Source: Isoetes taiwanensis
Lineage: Eukaryota; Streptophyta; Lycopodiopsida; Isoetales; Isoetaceae
Length of the DNA: 64,000 bases
Assembly (NCBI GenBank): GCA_021234155.1
Contig: JAJEKV010000079.1
Coordinates: forward strand, 4,950,009 to 5,014,008
Reading direction: 5' to 3'
Below the pieces are notes generated by a model. The model was given only the letters and a program-made list of their open reading frames with translations, was not told the origin of the DNA and ran no database searches. Position numbers and translations under genes: made by a program. Positions 32,100 through 42,299 of the stretch are shown here, one piece after another (the stretch's first letter is position 1; every line of letters begins with the position of its first letter).

Positions 32100-34130
32100 T
32101 TCTAGTGACAACAAGCAAAAGCAAGAAGGGCAAAGGGTCATTATAGTCCATCGCTACCCCTAGCTCCGAGGACATGGCTCAAGTACTTGCCAATATGGAT
32201 GTTGAAAATCTAAAGGCGATGCAAGAACAAATCACCAGTAGATTACAGTCTAGCCCGTCAATTATATAATAGTTGAAGTAACCATAGAAGAGGTATAAGA
32301 AATCATTTTATACTTTATTCTAGAACATGATGTCTAGGTAGAAATGTTGTTTATAAATTTGATGATAAAGTTTAGGGCAACTTGAGTGCATTACTCTCAT
32401 GCATTAAAACAATGGATTAAAATTGCATATAATTTTTTTGGCAAGAATTTGATGTACCTTAACGACATACATTTACAAAATTGGACATTATTTCACCTTG
32501 TATTTTCAGATATTAAATAGCATATTGCTTTATGCAGATCCAATAGGAAATCCTGCTGAAATATATGCCAAGCTAGCCTGTGACCATTGAATCATTGGAT
32601 TCAGAAATGGAAAATAAAGTAAACTAAAAGATACATTTCATTTCAATGAACGAATCCCTCAACACATTCTATATTCCAACATTCAAAAATAACAATGACC
32701 TTATAATGTACATGCATATCTCATGGTGGTATTCTTAGCAAAGTATTCCTATGTCTGAAAAAAAGAGCAGCTCATCATAGAATTTGTTCGACATTTAGCA
32801 AAAAGTTCATAATTTGCTAAATATACTTTTGAAAAAAGTGCATTGACATCATGGAGAAGCCTGCATTATATTCAAGGTATTCACAAAATTTGCATCCTTG
32901 AATCTGCTACATTTTCAGAAAATTTAGACAAATCTAATCTTCGACAGATTGCATCTGCTTTTCCAGAATATTATTTATAAAGAAGAATGGACATGCAAAA
33001 TCAGTATGCATGTTTCATCTCCATGAACAACTGTTAGTTTGCTATTAATTTAATGGCAATCTAGGGTTTGATGGAAGATGGACATACATATGGGGTAATT
33101 TTATAATATAGGATAAGAAGAGAACCATGGCATTCTAGGGAAAGGTCCTTGTGTACAAAACAACATCCAACACAAAGAGGAACCTACCTCAAACTCCAAT
33201 CACAGACTGAGACTATGGGAGACGGTGAGGTCTTCCTTATCCTTTATTATAAAATTATTGTGTATGTCTGTCTTGAACCTCGCCCTAGATTGGGCGGCTG
33301 AGATTATATCAGGCCACGTGGGCATCATCTCGCCCTTCGTATTGTGGTGTGGTTGCCTTCTCCCCGTCGAACGGCCGCCATAGCCATCCTCTGTGCTAAG
33401 TCCTCTGCTTGGCTTGGAGTCGCTATTAGGCTAGAACTCGAGATAGTTTTCTTAGTTTAGGTTATTGTTTGTGTGGAGTAGCATGCCTCCTCTTTGTCGG
33501 GAAAATATGGTTGGGGCATTTTGAGCTCCAGCTATGGTGGATTTTGGCAGCGATGGTGGAACAGTGGACCCATTAGGTGTAGGCCGCGGGATCTGGAGCT
33601 CACTTTGATCTTTGAACATCGGTCGTTAAAGCGAGAAGGGCGTCTGCGGAAGCTTCGATCTTGCACAATAGCAGCTATGGCATATGATCGCAAAGGATTC
33701 TGCGATTAATGGCTTGCGGTAGGTATTCGGGAGGAGAAACTTCGCCAAAACCTTTCTTCATCACTCAAAATCTTTGTTCCTCGCCGGAATCTCGTTCATG
33801 GCTCACGCAAAGGGGATTATGTCATGCGGGCTGGTATGCATCTGGTTATGGTAGTCAAAGGAGATGTTTAAATCGATGGTGGTTTATTTTCGTAGCTGAG
33901 CCAGTGAGGTAAGATTTTGGTTTATGTTTGGCTTTGTTCTTCTTCTTCACTCATTTCATTTTTCTGTTGGCAACGATAATCTAGCTTGAAAAGCAAGGGG
34001 ACCGCGATGCATTTGTTTGTGGATAGGCCCAAGAACATGCATTTCTTTGTAGATCTATGCTTCTTAGAATAGGAAGGCAAAAGCAAAGATAGATAGCTTG
34101 CTTTAGGTCCTTAAGTTATTCTCGCATATT
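32100..34130. other. No confident gene
   Basis: 32.1-33.2 kb is A+T-rich without signal. At 33.2-33.9 kb the composition becomes more balanced and two short plus-strand frames (33,494-33,709 and 33,709-33,912) are hydrophilic but unrecognised. They may be remnants of a coding exon. Confidence 0.35.
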
Positions 34131-34159
34131 TGGTTATGGCTTTTGTGCCTTTGGGCCTT

Positions 34160-34930
34160 TTTTGAGTAGGAAGCCTTCTAAGGCAAAGCCGCTACGGCAA
34201 GTTTTATTGCAAAACCCGGACCGGTTTGTACTATGCCCCGACCGGACCTGATGGCTCCTTGGAATTAAAGGAATGGGATGGTCTGCATATGTTAAGTACC
34301 TCAAAAGAAGCTGCAAAATACAAAAACGAACAAAAGGAAAGCATTGGAGATATTGCTTGATTCTGAGATGGTAATAATAACGTGTCATACTTCTTCACCA
34401 AGTTCAAGCTCTTTTTAATTCCGAATATCCTAAGGAATTGCCTTGGTATCATGGTTGAGAGGCTGATAAATGAGACTATTTGAGAGCCATGTCGGAGTTT
34501 GCCATAGGCAAACCCAAAGAAAAAAAAATATGGCGACAAAACGTTTTCAAAAAGTCTCATGTAAAATGGTGTCTCCGCGGTTACACGCAATATGGAGTGA
34601 GCAAATAAAGCGAGAAAATGGAAGTGTGTGCGAGAAAAGGCTGGAATGGTTTTAGGGGCAAATTGTAGGGATCCTTGCACTAGCACACATCCTCAGCCAT
34701 AGTGTTAGAACCTGGGCGGCTTCTATGTATTCCCGAAAAAAGCGCCTTACTTAAAAGCGGTGAAAGGTTCTTAGTTGTTGATATTGGTGGTGGAACTATA
34801 GACCTTGCATCACATGAAAAAGTCAATGATATCTAGCTACAAGTTAGAAATAAATATGAATAGTGGAACTATAGGTGGTGGAACGTTTGTGGATGAACAC
34901 TTCAGGAAATTTGTGTGCCAAAAATTGAAT
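34160..34930 (+). pseudogene. Decayed HSP70-superfamily protein, HSPA12-like
   Basis: HSPA12-type proteins are atypical HSP70-related ATPases. Pieces appear in the correct order on the plus strand. YYAPTGPDGSLELKEWDGLH lies at about 34,230-34,290. SYFFTKFKLFL (usual YFFxxFKMxL) is near 34,387. LHAIWSEQIKRENG, at about 34,580-34,620, matches the usual P-A-I-W-x-x-x-A-K segment. A reading EPEAASMY-like precedes SALLKSGERF, and then comes the phosphate-2 motif DIGGGTID at 34,780-34,803, followed by GGGTFVDEHFRKFV from 34,874. Frames change several times and stops intervene, and the C-terminal part is absent. The second GGG motif and the W-SEQ segment make HSPA12-type more likely than canonical HSP70. 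Confidence 0.6.
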
Positions 34931-35348
34931 GCTTGACGGTTTAGTCAAAAAGAATCATACTATTGCCTTAGAGTTGCGAGTTGGTGGCTTAATAGGAAAT
35001 GTGGTTTTACCGGTCATCAAGTCTTCCATGGCCGATTCCATGCTGCACAACCGAGCAATTGCCAATAGCCAGTATTGCTGAACATCATTAAATAACAACA
35101 AACTTACTATTAGAACATTGTTAAATAACAACAAACTTCCTATCAATGGTATTGGCATAATAACAAATTATTGTTCACAACTTATTATCAAGTGCAAACA
35201 GTCACAACTTAATGCTCACTTATGCTTTTGAAACTTTACCACATTTAAAGCAATGTCATTGCAACTCAAAGTCCAATGTGCATAATAGATGTTAAATTTG
35301 CATTCTGAGTAAACACTCTAACTTATGGCTGGGGATTTTAAATATTTT

Positions 35349-35910
35349 AATCCAATGAAGTTTTCCCAAAGGTGTGAGAATCCAATGAAGTTTTCCCAAA
35401 GATGTAAGATGTTAAGTCTTTGTGCAGCAGGTGTATGATAGATGTCAAGTTAGATATTTTAAATATTTGAAACCAATGCAATTTTCCCATGTGTGCCTTT
35501 CCATGTCGTTTTTTCTTAATTGATGTAGTCTTGCAGAACAATGCGGCCCATATACAAAAGTCATAGAGTTGTGGGCAAACTATTGAGGCAACAACAACAT
35601 TCCTAAGGTTCATATAGGTGTGGTTAACAAATTATTAGAGGCAACAACAACATTCCTAAGGTTCATATAGGTGTATTTGTATTTGTTGCCCAAACATTGC
35701 CCAGCAACACTGGGTATGGTCTAAGCTATATCATATTGAATGTTGTGTGCATATTTAAAATAAGAACCTATAATATCACAGAGTGCCTCACTTTACATAT
35801 GCACACAATAATTACAAAAATAAGAACTACAGAGCGAGCATATTTTGGGCATGCTTTTCTCATTGCGGCCCAAAATATTTAAGGCCCTCAACATATGCCC
35901 AGCAACGCTG
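35349..35910. repeat. Cluster of short direct and inverted repeats
   Basis: AATCCAATGAAGTTTTCCCA occurs twice in tandem (about 35,349 and 35,379), CAACAACATTCCTAAGGTTC twice (about 35,590 and 35,644), and a CCCAGC...CTGGG mini-hairpin twice (about 35,699 and 35,898). No gene. Confidence 0.6.
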
Positions 35911-36162
35911 GGCACCATTACTAGTACTAGGTAGAATGTAATGAATGTGAGATGAGGCAAAACACCAACTCATGGGAGCGAACCATATCGGATGATACTG
36001 CAACTGTTGATGCTGCAGTAACCCCCCACGACGGCCAGATCAATCCCATGCCAGATCAATCCCATGCTTGAGCGGGCCACACAAGAGTACGAAGGATTAT
36101 GGCAAGCTCATCTGTCACGGGGAAGTAGGGCTACTGATGGTAAGCCAGATTCTGTCATGTAC

Positions 36163-36295
36163 AGCTTCCAATGCACGCGTGAGTGCTGGAATTTGAAAGG
36201 GGACATCTTTAGGATTTCCTACCCGTTTTAGCTTCCAATGCACGCGCGAGTGCTGGAATTTGAAAGGGACACCTTTAGGATTTCCTACCCCTTTT
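36163..36295. repeat. 66/67-bp tandem duplication
   Basis: Units start at 36,163 and 36,230 with AGCTTCCAATGCACGCG and differ at only a few positions. Confidence 0.85.
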
Positions 36296-36804
36296 AGCTT
36301 CTATGCTTTAGGGTTAGTATCCATTACATATGGCTCATTAGGATATTGCCATGTGGCAATAAAGATTAAACTCATGTGTTACACTAGCATCTGCAATATA
36401 ATGGTCTCTAGAATGGTTGTGACTATTAGATATTTGTGACATGTCACCACACTTGACAAGTACTAGTGACATGGTAGTATAATATATGTATTTATATCGT
36501 ATATTATTTTGGAACATCACACATAAGTTGCATATGTGAAAAATATTGAGGTTAGATATTTGCATAGATATCTAGCCTACGTCACAGATAAATTTTAAGT
36601 GGGGGCATTTATCATATGTTATTAGGTTAGAAAGGAGTGGTCATTGGTTTGATTTTCATTGACCTTAATGCATAATGCGATGGTCAATTAACATGACCAT
36701 GGTAAAACAGAGAGGACAAATAGCTGGGAAAATAGTGGATGCTCCAATATTCTCGAAAGTTTAAAACTGCCTCCATTTGATTTGGTACTGCTTATAAATT
36801 GATT

Positions 36805-36930
36805 GAATCGCATCGATCCGAGCCCTCGGATCGCCATTCTGGGGAGGGACGAGCCATTATATAAGGCTCCTCCCCCTTCGGGACCGGTTATCGGCGTCTT
36901 CTCACAGCAGCTTTCTTCCTTCTCGTAGCT
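36805..36930 (+). promoter_or_regulatory. Solo fragment of the structured repeat with TATA box
   Basis: About 126 bp are almost identical to 52,325-52,450. They include the CGATCCGAG/CTCGGATCG hairpin, GGGGAGGGACGAGCC, a TATATAAG box at 36,858-36,865 framed by GAGCC and GGCTC, and the CCCTTCGGG hairpin. In the full copies this segment would be the promoter part of an LTR-like unit. Here it stands alone, upstream of unannotated T-rich DNA at 36,930-37,100. Whether it drives any transcript cannot be seen. Confidence 0.5.
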
Positions 36931-37162
36931 TCTTGTTTCTTCGTTCCCTCCACTACACCCACTCTTTGTTTTCCCGCTTCTTTTCAATGAATCTTCTCAT
37001 TCCCCTTTTGTTTCTCCTTCTTTCAATGCATCTTCTTCTTCTTTTCCCTTCAAAAGCTTTTTCTTGCCATCAGATGTTTCGTTAGTTTCTATCTCCTTCT
37101 CGTCCTTGTGATATGATGCAGTATGATAAGGCATGCATGGCGGAGTAACACGATTGCAAATT

Positions 37163-37190
37163 AAACGGGAGTGTTGCATCACTCCCGTTT
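37163..37190. repeat. Perfect 11-bp hairpin
   Basis: AAACGGGAGTG at 37,163-37,173 and CACTCCCGTTT at 37,180-37,190 are exact complements around a 6-nt loop. No gene next to it is certain. Confidence 0.6.
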
Positions 37191-39149
37191 CAAAGATTCC
37201 CTTTAAAAAAACACCAAGTTTCTAAAATAAGCCTTTTTTGATAGTTGTTAAGAATTTCTAGAGGTTTGCATTTTTTTTCATGCCATTTTGGCCCATTATT
37301 AGACGAAAACTTTGTACTTATGAAACACAAATCATAAAAATAGCAAAATTTAGGCATAGACTTGAAGAGATCGAAAAGCATTACAAAAAACAAGCACCGA
37401 ATAGAAAGGAAAAAAAAAAAGTACTATGTTTTTAATAAATTGTTGTACATCAATATTGAAGATTCATTGTAATAAATAATGATAATTTTAATATCACGAT
37501 AGTCAAAGATCTACATCATAGTCCTCCTCATTCTTTTTGCTTTGCTCTCTGCCATCTCGTCCTTACATTTCTATCTGCTCCTTTCTTTGGGGACTTGAGT
37601 TTTGTATCCTCTTTGTTCTCTGGAATGGTAGCTAAAGCTACTTCTTTAAGCTCTGCAAAGGTTGCCTCATCGTCTAGTGAAATTTGGAGAATGGAGGTTG
37701 TATCTCACGAGGGCGTTAGTTTAGCATAATCGGATGAAGACTTGGCCCCTAACTCCTGATTTTCATCACGGTAAAGTAGGTAAAGGCAGCCAGTCTCATC
37801 TTCACAAAATGCCGACCTCCTTATCAATATCCACGGCTACGTTCGCGGCCCCCTTCTTAAGTGCACATGCGATAGTAGTACGAACCGGAGAAAGCATCAA
37901 GTACCCAATCTCACGGGCCGAGAACATGTCCGAGGAGATGGTTGATGAGCTTTTGTGGTTTTACGGTAGTGATTCACAATCTGCCTTGTGCACTTGGGTC
38001 CCGCAATTTACGTAAAGGCTGCTGGAAACTCTAGGGCGTTTGAAAAGTTTTGACAGTGGCGGTGTTAAAGTGATCCATGGTCCTCTTCCCATCAAAACTC
38101 CAATAAGCTACATGAAGGTACTCTACCTTCTTTGAGCAACCTTGGTCCTCCACCATGGTAGTTGATGTTAGTTTTGTACCTAGTGAAGCATATAAAGTGA
38201 TATTAGCAAAAACAAGAAAACACTTGAAAACCGAAGCGGGAAATACTATTAGGAATACACACTCGTTATTAAAGAGAAAAGTAATTGTATTCGGAATAAG
38301 ACTTACTGAACAAAGGTTTTCATATCTGCTGGCCCGGAGAACCAAAGTGATTTTTGAAAGCTGATTCCACCAAGCCGGTTGCATGCTTTCGAATGGAGCG
38401 TAACTAAGCGCCAATGTTTGGCCGTTGAGATCTGCTTAATTCCTTCAATAAAAGCATTAAACTCTGAAAATTTGAAGGGCTGGTCGTCGTCGTATCTAGC
38501 TGTCTTTAAGCTTAAACCCATAGGGAAGATCGGCAATAACCAAAGTAAAGTCCACGTGGCTTAACCGTTCCGACAAGGTTAGTTGCAATCACCATGAATG
38601 ATTGAATATAAATTGTTTTGATCAAACATGCGAGAATCTCTCGTAGTCGGATGGTTACGGCTCAACATTCTTCTTTTCACTAACGACCTCTCTTCCCGTC
38701 TTTGTTCTAACCAAATTCATAAAGCCCTCGGGTAGGTCTTTATTTTTCTTTTTGTTCTAAGAAAAACAAAACAACAAGCTGTCAAGAGATCGTTTGTGCG
38801 GAGAGAAGGAATTCTAAGTGTAATTACCCGACCCTCAAAATTTGGTGAATATTGGACAATGCGCTTTCGTCGGATGTGGCAATTGGGTAGAGTTCCTTGC
38901 ACCTTTCCCATGTGTCGGCGTTTAGCTGCTCCATCAAACATGTTTGACATGTTATGGCGTTTTTTTACAAAGGCGTTAAGGAAACAATGAGTTTAAACAA
39001 AAGAATGAAGGCAAGCGTAAAAAGAAAAACAAATACAAGTCAAGCTAATTGTATTACGGAATACAAACCGGTTAACTTGTGATGCTACCTCGAAACAATA
39101 TCGCGAGAAAATAGTTCTACTACAGGGACAAACACATTGCTTCTCTAAA

Positions 39150-39370
39150 GGAGCATCGTATTCGAATACCGCAGGCCAACATTGGGAGGAGCAATGTGTG
39201 TTCGAATACACATGCCTTCCTTCACCGCGGGCAATGTGTATTCGAATACCTAATGCCTTTCTAGAGACAAGCAATGTGTATTCGGAATACACAATGCCTT
39301 TCTAGAGACAAGCAATGTGTATTAGGAATACATTGCCCGTGTAAAGAAAGGCATGTGTATTAATACACTA
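39150..39370. repeat. Cluster of GTGTATTCGAATACAC-like palindromes
   Basis: Near-palindromes occur at about 39,158 (GTATTCGAATAC), 39,197 (TGTTCGAATACACA), 39,236 (GTGTATTCGAATACC), 39,276 (GTGTATTCGGAATACACA), 39,318 (GTGTATTAGGAATACAT) and 39,354 (GTGTATTAATACAC). They are often next to GCAATGTG or ATGCCTTTCTAGAGACAAGC, which is itself repeated. More copies sit at 38,290, 39,055, 39,713 and 41,364-41,450. Confidence 0.7.
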
Positions 39371-41363
39371 TACCACCGATGTTTTTGGGAATCTAACATG
39401 CAATAACTAATGTTTGTGTGTCGAGAAAACTTACTTGTGTAATTCCTTTGACATTTCTTCTAGGCTAAACTCCTTATCAACAACTTTTTGGAGAAGCTGC
39501 TTTCGAGAAGCTCCGTGTCGGAGAAATACTGCATTTCCGCCCGGGCGGTAATGGTCATTTCTTTTTTTAGTGCGTCTGAGCTTTTTTCTTAGCTTTTTTT
39601 TCTTAATCTCCTTTCCCTTGCTCTTTAACTCCCTCGCTCGAACATTGTAAATATCACGGTCACAGGTTCCCAAATCTGTTCAAGAAGATTCACGTTAAAT
39701 AGTTGATTTGCTATTACGGAATACATTTTGTGCTTACCTTGCCATCTCTAAAAAGCTAAGCTGGAACCGGTTATGGGTTGGCCAATGAGAGCGCCTTTTG
39801 TTGGCCTCGTCATATTTCGAGCGACATTCAATAGCACCTGCGCCTCCTTAAGCTCCAAGGAAAATCTTGGCTTCTTGGGTCCTCCACCCATACTTTTCCT
39901 TGAATATTACGTTACTCCACGTGCATGAACCGGATCTTGTCGTGCCAAGCTCATCTTTAGTTTATATTAGTTGTCGGCATTGTGGGTGTTGGCAGCGATT
40001 TTAAGCTTCTTCATCGGTAAGACCCGCGATGTAAGCAGTTGAGGGGCGGAGAGGTACCTCGGGTTCTTCTTCTCTTTATAAAGTTGCCTTCTTGCCTTAA
40101 AGGCGTGATTGCCTCCCAAGGCGTGGTGAGTGTAGGTCTCTGCGTTTTCTCATCATAGTCACGGGGGTTTTGCACTCTTCCACATCAACAAGGACAACTA
40201 TTGGGGCCACATGAGCATTTGGATTGCTCCTTATTACGTCTTCGGGTTCCTTAAGTGATCGGCATAAATTTTGCGAACCTGAAGTGGCCTTTCACCGACT
40301 TCATTTTTCGATTGGAAGCTTCATTGAAGTGGCCCGCAAATAAATTACACCTTGCACAAACTTGTGCGGGTTAATCTCTTCCATCTTTTCATTTGTCTTG
40401 TCAACTTTTTTTTCCTTTATAGCAACACCGGGTGCTTTACCCTTCCCCTTCTTCTTCTTAGGTTCCTCGGAAATATCCTCTCTTAAATTAAGGCCGTCTG
40501 CTTTTTTTAGGCTCTTTAGCAACAATTGTGTCCTTGGCGCTTCTTTGGTGGTGTGGTGGCGGTGGCCTTTCGCGGGTTGTGATGGACTCCCAGTTGTGAT
40601 GAGGAAGCTGCTTTCGGGCTCGGTTGCTCATCCTCTTCCTCGGGCTCGGACTGTTGTAGGGGAAGTCTTAAGCTCGTTATTAGCCGAACATAGTTGATGA
40701 TGGCAATGGCGACCTCTTGCTTGATGTAGTGAGCAACATACTTGTCTGAAGGGCGAGGATTTACTTTCGCCACTCTAAAATAGGATTCATCAACATGAAT
40801 AAAGCCTTGGGATGTCTGAAAAGGCAGTCTCCCTCATTTGGCGGACTCCCCGGCTACTTCACTCCTGCGGATTTGGATGGTGCCCATGCAAACAAATTCC
40901 CTCTCATCGTACCTTTTTGCTCCGGCACTCAGAAGCCGGACATGTAGGAAAGTAAGTGTCTTTGTACTTTCGAAGTACCCCTTGTAAAAAAACCATTGAG
41001 TTTGAAAGTTTTTAAGTAGATGGCGGTATGAGATGACTCCTCAACCCTTCTCTGTGGAGTGCGGTTTTAGTTGGGATTTTAACGGTTCTCTTGTGTTGTT
41101 TCTTCTTTCTTGTGCCTTCTTGTAAACCGTCTTGTTAGAAAGCGATGGCAAAAAACTATTCGAGAATACAAAATGTAAAGGAAAAACAAGGGCAAAAAAG
41201 AGGACCAAAATAAAACAACAGCTTTGTATTAAACAAGTTTTAAAAGAAAAAAACACCTAAAAGTCACTACAAAAATCCGCGGAAAAACAACACAAAACAA
41301 AGATGATTGTACCTTTAAGTACTTTCTTACTCACCTCTCCATGTTTTTCTCTATAAGTATGTA

Positions 41364-41450
41364 TTAGGAATACACTTTTCCTCTGAAAGTATTATATTCG
41401 AATACACATTAAGTGTATTCGAATACCTGCGATATTTGCCGGAATACACT
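41364..41450. repeat. Second cluster of GTATTCGAATAC palindromes
   Basis: GTATTAGGAATACAC, TATTCGAATACACA, AAGTGTATTCGAATACC and CCGGAATACAC lie within 90 bp. CTTTCTTACTCACCTCTCCA is duplicated on both sides (41,322 and 41,477). Confidence 0.65.
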
Positions 41451-42299
41451 TCAGCTTCGAGACTGGAATGACCTTGTACTTTCTTACTCACCTCTCCATG
41501 TTTTCTCTATAAGTATGGAATCTGATCTGAATATTATATTCGCGCCAAAATTTCCTTTTAAAGGTGTCCATTCCGTCTTGCTTTCGTTTTCTATGTGAAG
41601 TGGAATCGTTTGGCCTTCTTGTTACGCTCTAGTGTATTCGGGAATAGCTTTTAGTTTGCCTTTAAACTTAATTGTTGCGGGAAGTTCTACTTTTTTAGTA
41701 GGCGGGCTTGTGATACGGAATAAGAAAAGCTCTGCGATGAAAAACATTATCTAAACTCTACAACGTTTTGCGGTTCTTAAGATGACAAACCGCCGTCAAC
41801 AAACTTCCACCACCTTTCGTTGTCTCAAGCTCGTGCGGTTACGAGGACACGCTTGGGACCAGCGTCGTTTCTTCCCGAACACCGGAATTCTCAGACTCCT
41901 TCATCGTTCTTGCTTCTCGAAGACACACCGAGTCCGGCCGTAACGGACTTCCACCACCCTTCCAACCGTCACCAAGTCCTGTAGGCGGCACTGCGGCATC
42001 TCCTTCCAAAGAATCACCACTAGTTGGGCCGGGCTGCCACCACCCTTTGCTCCATCCGGGACTGCGAAGCTCCACAACAAAGGGTGCTCAAGAACAAGCT
42101 ACCCCCCCCCCTTTTGTAGTTTAAGCCTCCTTCGTTGCAAACATACAAGGAACCACGAGAAAACCTGAGAAGGCGTGAGATTCACTACAATTTCTCTCAC
42201 CAGGACTTCACTACAAATGAGGGCCAAGCTCCGGCATGCACTCCTCTTCACACAACAAGGGTTGTGACACATGGATTCTTGAGAATTCCAGTCCGCTCT

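Larger units (their letters stand above)
37700..41800 (-). pseudogene. Unrecognised, heavily fragmented coding-like tract
   Basis: The minus strand carries charged, protein-like pieces separated by non-coding DNA: 40,773-40,516 (VNPRPSDKYVAHYIKQEVAI, then an acidic SEPEEEDEQPSPK), 40,525-40,301 (lysine-rich EEPKKKKGKGKAPG, then NPHKFVQGVIYLRATSMKLP), 39,673-39,431 (very basic KKKKLRKKLRRTKKRN, then HGASRKQLLQKVVDKEFSLE) and 38,536-38,303. The plus strand has some coding-like pieces too (37,734-38,015; 38,796-38,990). I recognise no family. Basic and acidic low-complexity stretches suggest a nuclear or DNA-binding protein, but that is a guess. Palindromes of the GTGTATTCGAATACAC type lie in the gaps. 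Confidence 0.25.
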
